A stretch of DNA of 64,000 nt from Brevipalpus yothersi (GCA_003956705.1 QZCP01000831.1:1-64000), one strand, 5' to 3'. Numbered from the stretch's first letter, positions 1 through 13,539 are shown. Notes: generated from the sequence alone by a model not told the origin. Translations and numbers: made by a program.

Positions 1-28
1 AGAGAGAGAGAGAGAGAGAGAGAGAGAG
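1..28. repeat. (AG)n microsatellite at window edge
   Basis: 28 bp of AG repeats, probably continuing beyond the window. Confidence 0.97.
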
Positions 29-160
29 CAATAATAAGAAGAGCATAAGATGGGGAGGAGACATTCTAACGGAAAGAAGCGGTAGATACGGATCAATTGT
101 AGTTCTTAATGATCGATCAGTAGCATTTAAAACCGATCAAAATTTGTTTTACCTAAGTGT

Positions 161-2593
161 ATGTGGTTCAAAATGATTTCTTATCCAAGTTTCGTTCTTC
201 TTCTCTCTCTATGTTTAATTTTTCATGTGTCCGCATCGATTGTTGAACAATCGGGCTCATCCGATCTGAAGCCTTCCGATCCTCAGAAGGATCAAAATTT
301 ACAATTAAATTTTGCAAGACATCTTCTTCAAGCAAATCGAACATTTGATGGAACTCGAAATCTTTCTCAATCAATTCTTCAAGATCGCGAGAGGTAAGAA
401 TTTATCAATATTGTATGAGATCATCATACCTCATAACGATCTATCGATCACACCTTTTTGAGACTGACATTGGAGCAAAAAATTGTTTTTTTCCTCTCCA
501 GAAAACGCCAAGAACGACTTGCATATATTCAATCTCAAATTTTATCTCGACTTGGTGTCAGTTTGCGTCCCAACACTTCATCCGTTAATTCATGGCTCTC
601 AAAACACGATCGGCAGCTACTTTCCCAAGTATATAAGAAACTTCGCAATCGAGAAGATGAACTTCATTTGAGTGGAGAAGTACCTCGATCTGATATTGTT
701 TTCGAAAAGCTACAAAGTTTTTATCCATCATGTGAGTATCCTTGAATGTGGGAACACCGTTCAATTCTGTGTCAACAGGTAATTATGACCCACTTTGCTT
801 GCATCCTGGTTACTTGAGCTCATGAATATCTATGTGATGCTAGACACTCGAAAAATTAACCCAACTACTGCCAGAAACTCAGATTGCTTCCTTTTGCCTA
901 AGAATGATACGTAAAGTATCAAATTTTGATGAATATCTTATCGGACTAAGATTGACTAAACTTCTCAAAGCCTCTTCAATTGATACATATACCGTATTTC
1001 ACCGAGCATCATGTATAAGATGTAGCATCTGATGAAATTCGATTCTTCTTATTGGTGGCTTTTCTGAACACCAATTTTTCCACGATTAATCCTTGGAGTG
1101 ATTGGCAATCATTGAGCTTCTAATTGTTTTCTGAATTGGAGATTTCTCACCACTTCTTCGATAAATTATGTTTACAAAAAAACGATACTTAAAGAATTAC
1201 ATACCACTTTGGGGGAGGAGAGTGGAATTTTTATCTTGGATGTTCTTTTGGCGCTTTTTTTCCATCCAGATTCCTAATGCGTCATGATAAGAGGGAAAAC
1301 TATTTGTTCTTTAAGGTATTCACTTTTACTTGTTAATGTGGATAATTTCCGTGGAGAAATTTCTTCCAATGACACGAGATGTTTTTTCCGTTCTTGGGAT
1401 TGATCTACACCCCGTGATAGCACTCAAAATGTATCAAATATTGCAAAATAATAGATACACCTTCCTGATTGAGATCAAGTAGCTCTTTTTCGGGTCCTCA
1501 AGTGAATTTATCTAGTTTCAAGTAATTATCCAGTACATCATCGCCAATTGTACCAGCATTACGAAGTCAACTTGACATACCGAAAATCTATTTCTCTATC
1601 ATATGATTATTTTTTCATTTAATCTAATGATTGATCTACAAACACATAGTCATTGAGCCTGATGATACTCTGGATCGAGCATCAGTGTTGTCACTATTTA
1701 CCTGTTCTATCAGATTTCTTCTTCTCACAGTTGCCAATTATCATTTGATGAAAAGATTTTTTGGATTCCCCAACACAGTAATAACATGAGTTGATTATTT
1801 TATTCTTCCTTTACATCTTGCAGGCAAAATTCCCAATCAAAGTGATCAAAGTCGTTGGTGTCAACAGAGTCTCACTGGAATGAAACTTTACTTTGACCTG
1901 AATCTAACTGATTCCGGAAATTTGCGAAAAGAAATACTCATAATTCTAGCTAAGCTGAGACTATTTCGTCATGGTTCTTCTCCAGTTGAATCAGATTCTT
2001 CACCAACCACTCCGATGGCTGCATTCGAAGGGAATAGCCTCAATCAAACTTCACGACTTAATGGTATTACTTTCGCAATCTATCAGTACCTGAGACCTTT
2101 GAAGTTCAGTCACAAGAAAGGTATTTTCCAAAATTTTCAGAGATAAGCTTTGAGAATTATTGATTTTGAATATTTCTTTCCAAATTTCCAGAGAGACGCC
2201 GTTTGGTTGACATAAAAACTATTCCCTCAAATCATCAAGGATGGGTTGAATTTAATTTGAGTCAATGTTTATCGTATTGGAAACAGCATCCGAATAAAAA
2301 TTTTGGTCTCCTTGTAGAGTGTACTGATAGTTCAGGAAATAAGCTTGACCCCTCAAATTTTATGGTTGCTATGAATTGTACAGGTTAGTATAATTTTCTG
2401 TGTAGTCTTAATGACAATCATTATTGTTATTGTTTACTTCTGTTTGTGCATAGGTTTTCCTGGCTATCCACTTCCAAATGTTTCCGGAGTTCTCATGGAA
2501 ATAATTCCATCCAATGCAACATCATTATTCAGTGATCATCATTATCCTACTTTGGATCTCATGACAGTTGAATATCGTCCTAAAAATGAATAA
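161..2593 (+). CDS. Secreted TGF-beta propeptide-like protein lacking a cystine-knot domain (5 exons)
   Basis: Exons 161-393, 502-731, 1824-2120, 2192-2383 and 2454-2593 join in phase through GT-AG introns to give 363 residues. Residues 1-25 form a signal peptide (hydrophobic core FVLLLSLCLIF). A basic helix with QERLAYIQSQILSRLGV (about residues 80-96) matches the alpha-helical start of TGF-beta/BMP propeptides. Later exons carry the usual propeptide core (GWVEFNLSQCLSYW, then NFGLLVECTDSSGNKLDP) and the typical last strand (YPTLDLMTVEYRP). In ordinary ligands a furin site and a seven-cysteine growth factor domain follow. Here a stop codon comes three residues after that strand, and no such domain is seen before the next gene. 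By family knowledge, propeptides fold with and keep ligands latent; a stand-alone version could bind other ligands, which is inference. An unseen alternative 3' exon cannot be excluded. Confidence 0.75.
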
Positions 2594-3753
2594 CCAACCC
2601 TAGGTCACACATGTATTGATCATGAAACTACTCCAATGATACCGACCGATACGTAACTCATATGTCCCACCTTTTGATCATTGGACAAGCATTTAATGAT
2701 CAACATATTGTGTATGAGAAAAAAACCAAAGCTTTTTAGTTTCAAGCTTTCCCAATATCTACCTCAATTCATTTTAAATGATGAAAAAGAAAGGAGAGAA
2801 AAAAATTTCTATCGTTTTCTTTTCCATTTCCTCTCCAGAACAATTCATCTTCAATCTCTTTTTTTAATGAATCCTTTACTAATCATACATATTTTATATT
2901 TCATAATTTTCTATTATTCCTTTCAGAATGAATACCTTATCACCCCTTATACAAACTTCCTCTACTGTTCTTTTGACATGAAAAAAAAATTTTGTACACT
3001 TCCGATATTTTTGACCATTATTCTATCTCTCTTACCAAAAATGCTGATGATGATGAGTTCAAGCTGAACATAAAATCAATGTCCTTCATCTGTGCACTGA
3101 TCTAGAACTTATATGGAAGTACCAATTTGATGGGAAATCCAGTGAACGGGATCAAGAGAATCAGCATCAAATGAAGATCGACTAGCACGGAAATATATCA
3201 GCTTTTTTCGAAATTCTATTTACCTTGCTAGATTTTTTTTCTCATTGGAAAAGTTATATCTTGGTTCGCTTCGGGAACGAAAAAGGTCATCAAATTAGTC
3301 GCTGTTAGATTGGATAGCTTTTGTTGCTGTTGTTGTCAAAACGATTGTTTTCTTCCACTTGTTCACTGAAACTATCACTATTTCCAAAATTACAGAGTAG
3401 ACAAAAATTCTTTGTCCCATAAATTTAACCAAGAAAATAGGTTCAAAAAAAGAGAAATTCTTAGCATACCATGCATACATACATACCTCAAGTAGCCGTC
3501 TCGAAAAGTGAATGGAAACAAAAGAAAGTAGGCATGAAAATGTGAATTGGTTATGTATCCAATCTTCTTACCTCTCTCTACAAATGAATACCATTCGGAT
3601 CATCGATGCGGTTGTGGAAACATTGAGAGAATCTAATTGTATATACCATCATCGTTACTATTGAAACTATTCACCTTGATACACAACTCGCTTCATGAAA
3701 TCCGGACAATTGCGAAAAGTGTGCAACTTATCTCTCCGTTCTCACCCGGAATG
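2594..3753. other. Intergenic, no gene seen
   Basis: AT-rich spacer between the propeptide gene and the Ig-domain gene. It must hold the 3' UTR of the former. I looked here for a cysteine-rich TGF-beta mature domain and found none. Confidence 0.5.
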
Positions 3754-3762
3754 TATATAAAG
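3754..3762 (+). promoter_or_regulatory. TATA box of the Ig-domain gene
   Basis: The string TATATAAAG lies about 153 bp upstream of the first ATG of the Ig-domain gene (3915). That spacing would give a 5' UTR of roughly 125 nt. It is a perfect metazoan TATA element in the right place, but promoter function is inferred. Confidence 0.5.
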
Positions 3763-3914
3763 ACCTGGAAAAACTTTCACTTTCGAATGATATATCATGA
3801 AAAAAGAGTGTATTTTAGTGGAAACGATAGCACTCCTCATCCTGACCACTTATGGATTGGAATTTTCCCAATTTTTGTAGTGATTAGAAAAGTTTTATCC
3901 AACTCAATTTTCCC

Positions 3915-4673
3915 ATGCACAATTTGAATAAGATGAAAAAAGTTCAAACATTACAGTTCAATTCATCATCATGGTTTTCGGTGAGAAGAACATTTTTCCA
4001 TCTTATTTCACTGTTGTTTTACTCATCATTAGTGTCCAAAAATTGTGCCCAATTCACCTCAAATGAGGCCAAACTTCGTATTCTTCGCTCTCTATTCAAT
4101 CCATACCCTCTGTTTTCAAATGTTAATTGTGCAATACCAACGACATGCTATGGAACTGTGAACACTTATAATTCTGCTCGTCCTGATCAATTAACTTCAG
4201 CTTCCAACACTGGTTATATTCACTTTCCAGCCAATCGACCACTGATCTCTGCACCCTCTGCTCCTTACTATTACAATCAACGACCAGTGGGCTACCATAA
4301 TCCATATCCATACTATTATCCACCGGCCAACTATTATGAATCCAATTATCCATATTCCCATTCCTATCCACCGGGCTATATTCACACCGAAAACGATGCA
4401 TACCGACATCCAGGGTCATCATATTACGGCTATCCGATGTATGGCCTAGGATCAACAACCTATTCGTGGCCCTCTTCATCCCTCATCACCAAGCTGAAAG
4501 AAAAAGATGTCGAACCTAAATACATGGGAAGAGGAACCGTCAATGCTCTCAATAATGGAATCACCGATATGTCATGCAATTTCAATGATCCAAGCTATCG
4601 AGCTGTGTCGGTAAGTTTCACAATCAAAATCAACATGTGGTCTACTGTGTACCATTCCTTAGATCAACTCATT

Positions 4674-4746
<73 letters not shown>

Positions 4747-5317
4747 CGATTGCATAAAAAAAGTGTTTGCAAAAGTGAATGACCTGGGCACATAGGAAAG
4801 TGTATATCATTATGATCAATGCCTTTGATCACCAAATAGGAAAGTGAACGGCTGTCTCCTCCACGTTTATGGAGGTTGAATAGATGGTGAATAGTCGAGT
4901 GTGATTGGGTCTGCCTACCATCCAGGACCTTAGGACATTCTTTTTCTCCGAGAGAGTAGCTAATCTTTGACATGATGAATAGCGACCCTAGTTGCTTGAG
5001 TTTTCTTACCATTTTTTTCTCTTTCTCTCCCTCTCTCTTCTAACCATCAGAATGCAGCTTGGGTGAAAATAATCGGACCTTATAACTATCACGAGCCTGT
5101 ACCTCCTTTTGAGTGCAGCCAACAGGACTGTTCTCTTGTCTATATGAACGGTGGCCATAATTTACGATATCGTGCCCTCACCAATGGTCCCATGGCAACT
5201 CTTCGCATTTACGAGACCCAGCCTGCCGATAGAGGAATCTATCGATGTACAATCACTGGCCAATCTTCCGATGGACGTACACACACTCTTTATCAAGTTG
5301 TTGAATTTGCCAATTGA
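3915..5317 (+). CDS. Secreted single Ig-domain protein with Tyr/Pro-rich linker (2 exons)
   Basis: Exons 3915-4610 and 5051-5317 join in phase 0 (TCG|gtaagt ... catcag|AAT) to give 319 residues. A second ATG at 3933 could also serve as start; either precedes a hydrophobic signal segment (FFHLISLLFYSSLV). Residues about 115-180 are rich in Tyr, Pro and Asn (for example YNPYP-like and YYYPP runs), a low-complexity linker. The C-terminal part is one immunoglobulin fold: a B-strand Cys (DMSCNF), a C-strand Trp (AAWVKI) and the F-strand signature DRGIYRCT, followed by a G strand. There is no C-terminal membrane segment, so it is probably secreted. Ig proteins of this size often act in cell-surface recognition, but the partner is unknown. 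AATAAA at 5616-5621 fits as poly(A) signal. Confidence 0.72.
4677..4742. repeat. (TC)n microsatellite in the Ig-gene intron
   Basis: About 66 bp of uninterrupted TC dinucleotides inside the 440-bp intron 4611-5050, beginning 66 bp after the donor site. Confidence 0.97.
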
Positions 5318-8014
5318 ATATGAGATCTGAGTTTTTTTCAGCTGAAAATCTTCAGTAGATGAAATTGAAAACTTGAACTTTTCAATTTCCATGCCAATTT
5401 ATGGAAAAATGAGTCACCCAATCTGGATCTTCTGTAAACATCTTTTTGAGACATTTTGACTATGAATCTATTATCAGTCAAATGTTCCATCCCATTGATC
5501 GAGAACAAGAAGTGATATCAATGAAAAAGTTTTTCCATAATGAGTGAACAATCCCAGCCTATTATCATAGGTCTGGTAGCTATTTTGTATGCAATCTTTG
5601 CGTTGTTAACATCACAATAAAACCCTACAGAATCATTAAGATAAAATATTGAGCAGAAATTATATATTCTATCTCTGTAGCAGAAAGCGTTTTGATTTTC
5701 ACTTTCTCCCTGAAAACAATATAAAAAACCTTTTTTACCAGTTAAGGGAAATAAAAAATAATGGGTCTCATAATCTCTGCAAAATCTTGGAAAATCCTTC
5801 TTCAAGAGAGAAATTGTTGAGTGTGAAAAATATGTTACACACCTCTATATCGATTACCTTATTCATTTCATTTATTTGAATGCTCAAAAAGTGCATTAAG
5901 AAATTGTACTATCCATTTCAGCCAAAGTGATGGTTTTTGAGCCCAAATTATATTATTTAGAAGATACATTTTTCTAGGCTAACCAAATGATTACGATTAG
6001 CATTTCAATTTTTGATAAGATTGTCTTGGAAAGTTTCTAACCAAATGCTCTAGGAACTGATAACGGGCTATTTATCTCTCAAATCAACTGATCCAATCAG
6101 TTCAATTCCCTATTTCCGATTGGAAAAATTCTTGGTTAACTACATGGTGGGCTCAAAGTTTCTACTCACTGATGGAAAATAACGAAAATAGATCAGATAT
6201 AAAATATACAGTAGGGTTGACCAGAGGTATTGTTTTATCTAATCACTAGATGAATTTTTATCAGTGTGTAGGAACTTTAAGCCAATCCTGTAGAAAAATG
6301 TCATTTTTCTCTCACCTTGCATCCATCATCAATGAAAATAACATCGAACAATTATTTGAATATTTTGAATGAAAAAATATCAACAAGATATCATCAAAGG
6401 ATGAAAATGTTCAGTGCTTAAATGTTGTTTATTCAGAGACAAAAAACTGAGAGAATTATCGTATCGTGAAGATAACTTATGAAATGATTTATTTGAATTA
6501 AAAAAATAAGAGAGAGAGAGAGAAAAGTTCAAGAAGGTATGGAAAACTCTGACCACAATTACAGCTTATCAGTTTCTGTAAGTTGATTTAGCCTCGATTC
6601 AATGGAGATGAGGAAGATCTAGTGTGACTGGAAAGTTTTCATTCGAATGCAAACTATATTAACTAGCGTTTTATCAAAGAAGATATTGAGCGCTTACTAA
6701 TTCTCGATAAATCGATTGTTAAACGCTGGTGAGTATTAAAATTATTATTTAAATTATTCATTGTTAGGTATCTCAGAGATCTTAGCCTTTCATCTCCGCG
6801 ACTGGGCAATTTAGAAAGCCAAGCGTTCTGATTTGAAAAAGATCATAAAAAACAAGTACATGAAAGGGAATACAGATTTGAGATTTTACATTTACACCGG
6901 GAAGCTCAAACGATTCTGAACCTGATCAACCGTTGGAAAAGAAGAGCAAACGACAAATACCGTTACTCTGACTGAGGATGAGACCATGGAAAGCTGATTA
7001 TGGCAAGAACTCGATTAAGGCTAATTCTAGATGGATTAAATTCTAAATAAGATAACCAATCACATTTACAACTTTCAACCTGATTTGAAGATTCGTCAGT
7101 AGCCTTTTGGCATAATTAAAAGCTCAGAAGAAAGAAAACAGAAAAAAAGGGTGAAAATGATGAACGATTATGATTGTATGAATACCATCATAAATAAAAC
7201 GGAGGCTGAAGCGTGACCATTCATCATTATTCCAATAATAGCGATAAATCAAACATTCATTGACTTATGAAATCATCGAACGTATTGAGCATCTCGAATC
7301 TAACTTCCTTGTACTGAGAGAGTGGAATTCAAATGGAAATGAAATCTCACTGAGATAAGTTGAATTATCTTTCGACAAATTCTATCAACAATTTATGTAT
7401 GTCTTCTATTCTCCTTTGGCCATCATATTTTCAACTGTGGAATTGTTTTTCACCATAACACTGGGAAAAGGTTATTCTGATGTAAGTTAATGATTGAAAA
7501 GTTTTATCATGTGAGCTGTGCTGATTCAGTAATTCGAGAGCTGTAGTGTATCAATAGTTGTGGTGGAATGATTTTGATTGTGTGTGGAAAAATAAAGTTA
7601 AACAAACTATTGAAAGGTTCTTCCAGCCAGTTACAATTGATTCGAATGACCTGAGTTGAAGGCAGTAGAATTAACATCTTATCTGATCACTTACATAATG
7701 ATCCACTTTTCTTGGTGCAAACAAATAAGGAAGATGTTTCAATGATGTTATCATACACTGATGAAGCCAATGTAATAATATCTAATCTATTACGCTAATG
7801 GAATCAGATCAAGAGATGCTCAAAGAAAGAACGAGAGAGAGAAAGAAGTTTACCAATCAGTCAAACTGTGGTTCGTGTGAAAACATGATACCAATATCTG
7901 TGTTCAAAAGGATTACTCTTAATTTTTTTTCACAGCACAAATCATTTTGCCACTAGACAGTCTCGAGTACATTACACAGCTCAACAACAACGAAATCAAC
8001 AGCCTTCTTCAGCT
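5318..8014. other. Intergenic, no gene seen
   Basis: AT-rich spacer of about 2.7 kb holding the 3' UTR of the Ig gene (AATAAA at 5616) and presumably the SOD promoter and 5' UTR. Short open frames show no protein-like composition. Short AG runs occur at about 6510 and 7835. Confidence 0.5.
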
Positions 8015-9029
8015 ATGGTTTCCAAAATTTCAATCCTTTCCTTTGCTCTGTTCCTAGTCGTGATTCCTCAATACCTTGATGCTCAAGTAAGTTACTGATT
8101 GACGGATAACTTTTCGAAAATAGAAATTTTTGAAATGAACTAAGATTGATTGTTATTCTGTTCCCTAGGATGCTCATGCCGACCTTCGTTTGAAAGGTAA
8201 AGAAGGACTTGTTGGCTTTATTCATTTTCATTACGATGTAAGATTTTAGAATGTGAAATATTTTTTTCACTAATTTGAATTGCAACCTTTTTTCTCCTCT
8301 ACAGCAAGGCAAATTGCATATGACTGGTGAAGTCAGTGGACTTACACCAGGACGCCATGGCTTCCATGTGCACGAATATGGTAAGTGTCCATTGGTGAAC
8401 CACTTGACCAGGAATCTCATCGGGAATTAAGCATCTCTTGAATTCTACTGCTAGTGAATAACGATTGAGCTTAGTTTGATTGATATATATCTGAACCACT
8501 GTAAATGATATATTTCTCCTTATTCCATTCAATTACCTCAATCAGGTGATCTGACCGATGGATGCACATCAATGGGTGCTCATTTCAATCCTGAGATGAA
8601 GGATCATGCTGGCCCAGATGCAGCAATGCGACATGGAGGAGACTTGGGCAATATTGAGGCTGATGGCAACGGAAAGGCTCGAGTGCATATTGTTGATCGC
8701 AAGTTGGGAGGAATGGGTCTTGGAGCCATTTTGGGACGTGGAATTATTGTGAGTAAATTGCTCTAATTTGTAACTAAATCTGATTGCATTAGTAGTGGAG
8801 AAAAATTTTGCCTGTACATTCAATAGAAATGCGCCCTTGCAAGGTATTGACTAATTGTTGTTCTTGATTATCATCGAAGGTTCACGAAAAAGAAGATGAT
8901 CTCGGAATGGGACCTGCTTCTTCAGATACCAAAAAGACTGGAAATGCTGGTGGACGATATGCTTGTGGAGTTATTGGATTAGCAAAACCAACGGCTCACA
9001 ATCCGCAAGCCCGTGTTACAATGGCATAG
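8015..9029 (+). CDS. SOD: Extracellular Cu/Zn superoxide dismutase (5 exons)
   Basis: Exons 8015-8086, 8169-8237, 8305-8380, 8546-8748 and 8880-9029 join in phase to give 189 residues. The first exon is a clean signal peptide (SILSFALFLVVIP), so this is a secreted form, not the cytosolic enzyme. It converts superoxide to oxygen and hydrogen peroxide. Metal ligands are all present: HVH in GFHVHEYG, His in GAHFNP, His in KDHAGP, His and Asp in RHGGDLGN, and His in VHEKEDD. The disulfide pair (GCTSMG and YACGVIG) and the active-site Arg (GGRYACG) are kept. The start is the only ATG directly before the signal peptide. A poly(A) signal AATAAA lies at 9187-9192. An extracellular role in handling oxidative stress is inferred from the leader. 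Confidence 0.95.
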
Positions 9030-9186
9030 AGTGGACACCATTTCTGAGAGCTAAGCACTAGAAATGATGAAAAGTTTTAATTGATCTTCCTTGATTACTA
9101 CTATTTTACCAATCAGATTAGCTTACTTCTTGTAATCCAACACTTGTTCAATTCTTTTAAGCAAATACTTGTCGTCTAAAAGCTTC

Positions 9187-9192
9187 AATAAA
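9187..9192 (+). terminator. Poly(A) signal of the SOD gene
   Basis: AATAAA 158 bp after the SOD stop codon, the first such hexamer downstream. Confidence 0.6.
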
Positions 9193-10392
9193 ACTTTTGC
9201 CCTCTACTGAATGATTGTTGGAAAATTCTTTTCGAAATCAAAGATGTGCAATAATCAAAATTGAATTGTAATCTTCGAAATTGTGGCTCGATTCACGCCA
9301 TCGATGAGTGAATATGAGAGATGAGATTGAATATTATGAATTTTAATGTTTATCGCATATATTTCATCTACTAATATAATCTCATTTTGAATAGTATACA
9401 GAAGTGGATATAATATGAAAATTGAATAGCATATGGAAAAAATTTGAAACGATATATATTATAAGGCAATTATAAAATTTGCGATACTTTCTCTTATTAA
9501 TGATAGGGCAGCGATAAAGTAAGCAGAAAAAAAGGTTACGGTTGGAAGAAACCACCAAAATCGAAAAAATCGAAGCCATTATCAAGTCGATGGGACCAAT
9601 ATAGAGGATATAGTGAATTTGTGATCAAATTGAATGGCAATCTGATCAATATCTGTATGATTAGTCGACTGCGAGCACACGATTGTCGATTATCTGACTT
9701 TTGCTTTAGCTTCTGTTCTGATAGATTCTGTGGAAATAAAAATAAGAGAAAAATTAAGTCAATCAATCAGTAGTTTTTTTATTCAATTACAAATCATTTA
9801 CCAATTTACAATTAATCAACTCTAGCAATTCATCAGCTTTCAAGTAGAATCAATATATTTAGAATAGAAATTGAGAACTTCAACTGAATCATCATAATAA
9901 AGTGCTCAGATTTCTAGGCGATTGACCTTTAGATTCTCGAGTTTCATTTCTGACTGTGTTAGACATTGATCAACGGGAAATGTTCGAAAATTCACCGAAA
10001 AAAAAGGATCTCCAGTTAAAAAATAAAGAAAAAATATAGAACGATGAATTCATTCTGTCATTTTTTTCTCGGCTCATTTCCAGGAAGCAAGGCAAATCGA
10101 GTAAGGAAGATTGTTAAGAAAACAGACAGAACTCGATTAATATTCCTTTATTTGCATACATCATAGTGTTGAATAGGATGAGAGGACAGATGATGTAGAA
10201 TGATGCTGTTAAGCTTATGGTATGAATTCAAAAAGTTCAGAGAAATATGTAGCGAAACGCTCACTCAGGGCTCATGGAAGCGTATTGACTAAAATTAGAT
10301 TGAACTATCCACAGGCAAGATGAAGAATATGGACAAAGATGAAAAACATGATATGATTCTCTCTCTCATTTTCTCTAAATGGTATTCTGAGT

Positions 10393-10395
<3 letters not shown>

Positions 10396-10434
<39 letters not shown>
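10396..10434. repeat. (GA)n microsatellite
   Basis: About 39 bp of GA repeats; a short TC run follows at 10482-10497. Confidence 0.97.
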
Positions 10435-10437
<3 letters not shown>

Positions 10438-11899
10438 TGTGAGAGATCCCGAAAATATTTTCCAGAGGCCCTAATAAGATGCTCTCTCTCTCTCTCTTTG
10501 TATGTGAACAGAAAAACGGGCAAAAATTAGTCAACAATCCACAGTAGACCATTTTCAAGTTGATTATAATGACAGTGACTGTTTTCGAAAGATGAAGCAT
10601 AAGTCAAGAGTTGAAATCAAGCAATTATTCATCCTTAATGATCCGCTAACCTGATGGACATTCGATTCTCTTTTCTCTCTCTCTCTTCACACAGCATCAC
10701 TTTTCTTGACTATCCTTTTTCGTTGAAGGAAAAACTGTTGGACCGCTTCTCACACACCGAGAGTCCATGCAAATCATGTTGAGACAGACTATTTCACGCT
10801 ATATCCAACTTAAATGGCCACCAACATGGCTCTAGGCATATGTCTATGTACATGTTATTTAACTCTTCATGGCCATCTATCTTTCTCTATCTTCTCTATC
10901 TTCTCTATCTATCTATTTAACATTACTTAAGCCTCCCACAAAAATCTATTCCCGGCTACAGTTTGGACAGTTTGATTCTGTTTTCACACTTTTTGATTGC
11001 CTCAAACTACATCTGTATCTCGAATCGCGCGTTCAATCGTACTTGATGCCTGTCTTCATATAAAATCGTTGATCATTAATCATCACATTTGATCTGGTGA
11101 AGAAAATTGGAAGTGACTCGCCATTTTGATGTTAATCATAAATTAAGAGAAAGAAAAATATCAAGAGAAAAAGAGAAGAGAAAAAAAGAGATACTCTCGA
11201 TGTACATCGGTCCATGTTAAGATGATGATTGCAAAATGCTACAACTTGAAAGGATAACATGGATGTAAAACATAGATACAAGTTATGGGCAAGTTTGCCT
11301 TCTTCTTCATCTTCATCTTCTACTCTCTCCTTGTTTTCAATCTTCTCCAATTTTGAAAAAGGAAGAGGAAAAGTAATCGATGTGGATGCAAAATTAATCA
11401 GGTATCATGTATCGTCATGCAAAAAAAGTTCTAATGATACACGAAACTCTCACCAAAGTTGTTGAAAAGTGATAAGATGAGGTACCGGATAAAGAAGTGA
11501 TTACAAATTCATCGGGTGCTCAATGCTAACTGAGTATACAGATGATGATAAACAAGATTGGATCACAAGAAGAAGAAGCATGATTAATATCACGAACATG
11601 GGTGATTGTTGTTATTGTAATGTAAAATGGGTCCAAGTATCATCACTTGTGAGTAGCCTCTTATTTGCACTTTTTTACATTACACCAGATACGCATAACA
11701 TGCAAACACACATACAAGAGTACAAGAGTGGTGCAAATATAACTGTGGATTGCTTATTGCATCTCTGCAGTTTTTTATCCTATTCGCACGAGATGAAGAT
11801 GAAGATTCATCATTATCATTATCTCATCGGTCAACAGTGATCCTGATTCCAATACAAAATGGTTGAGTGATGTAGAAATAGAGAGAGAGAGACTTGTTT

Positions 11900-11904
<5 letters not shown>

Positions 11905-11974
<70 letters not shown>
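11905..11974. repeat. (TC)n microsatellite
   Basis: About 70 bp of perfect TC repeats, preceded by a short GA run at 11880-11892. The two could pair as a hairpin. Confidence 0.97.
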
Positions 11975-11976
<2 letters not shown>

Positions 11977-12966
11977 GGCATCATCTTGAGTACATGATGT
12001 TGCTCATAAAAGTGAATCAACACCACTAGCTAAATGAAGTGAAGCTGAGAAAAAGGGCGGACTATTGGCACTGAATATAAACCATTTCAAACACCTTGGA
12101 GCTGTGATTCACGAATTGTCTACCATTAATTATTATTACAATAGGGATGGATCATTTATGTACACACACACACATTCAGACAAGAGAGAGAGAGAGAGAG
12201 AGGCACTATTCGGAATTACTTATCACCTTCGGCCAGCCTGGGACATGAAAATTATCATCTAACACTGTTTGCCATCCCTACAAGTGTGTATCTGTGTGTG
12301 ATGTATAGCCACTGATCCGAGTGTGGATGGATGTTTGGTCAGCCATAAGTAAACACGATGGAGCTGAAAAAACAATTTTCATCTCATATCTATTTCCAGG
12401 CCAACCCTCAACAGTACATTGTTTAAGCGAGCTGTTTGAACGTAATGATTTAAATTCACTAGCACCTCACCACTCAACACCTTGTACCATAAAATTTTCG
12501 TTCCCTTAAGGCTCTCTCGCTTGATCAGGAAAAATTTTCATCCATATACCCGAGCATTCACATGTAACTTTTCATCATGTCTATTAAATGAGGCCAATAT
12601 CGGCTCCAACCCATAGTGGTACCGAAAAATTGTGCCCAATAATACCATTTCACCCACTCAATACATCTCATCATTTCACTCCTCACACTTTATCTTCCCT
12701 TATCATCATAACTTTTCTCTCTCTCTCTCTCTATCCACAGATCATCATCATAAACGCGATTTTCTTTTCTTCTTCACCATCATCTCGTTTTTTTCCTTTC
12801 TTGATACATCTTCTTCTCTCTATCCGCACTTTTACCATGACGTCCAGGTACACCAAATAATATCACCTCGAGCATATTGAATCTTACGATGCTTAGAACC
12901 TCCACTTCTTTTACCAACTTTTCATCACTCTCTCCCATATTTTTCTCTCATCTTTATCATCATCCA

Positions 12967-12971
<5 letters not shown>

Positions 12972-13009
<38 letters not shown>
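12972..13009. repeat. (GA)n microsatellite
   Basis: About 38 bp of GA repeats. Confidence 0.97.
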
Positions 13010-13013
<4 letters not shown>

Positions 13014-13539
13014 ATGATCATTAACATCGAAAGACTGAGATGTTAAAGTGTAGTTAATGTATACATTAAGTGAAGCAACTATCCCTTCAAATCATGGCCA
13101 ATGGACTAGTAAATTTCCTTTAACGCCTCAGGTTAGGTGCGCCTTAACGTTTCTCTTTCGTTACTGGGCTGGCGAGCAGTATTTTCCACAAGTAAATATT
13201 ATTATGCATCATTTTTTTCCTATCATAATCAGCCCGAAAAGTGGAGATACATTTTAGACCTTCCAGACATTTGAATGGGCGAGGGTGGCTACATTCAGCA
13301 TCAACACAAGTGAAAGTGGAATTGAGCGGGAGAAAAACGATCGCTTCTCAATATTGGTAAAATAGTTTTTTCTGCCTTGCTGCAAAACGAAATGCTCATA
13401 TTTTCTTGAAATAGATAATATTTATCGATTCAGAAAGATGATTGTTATTCTTCTCACTAACTGCTTACAATTATCAGTACATAATCAATCGTTATTTTTT
13501 CTACATGAATTTGAACACACTTTGGGTGGTAATATTTAC

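Larger units (their letters stand above)
9193..13500. other. Intergenic, repeat-rich, no gene seen
   Basis: About 4.3 kb without convincing coding sequence. It carries several GA/TC tracts (10396-10434, 11905-11974, 12972-13009 and shorter ones at 10482, 12185 and 12716) and a short CA run near 12165. Open frames that cross these tracts are artefacts of the dinucleotide repeat. Confidence 0.55.

Noticed and set aside
11132..11350. Minus-strand frame ending in a hydrophobic tail that could anchor the BH3-like protein
   Set aside because: The Phe/Leu-rich end is a reading of GA/TC-like simple sequence, and its possible acceptor is in the wrong phase for the donor at 13540.
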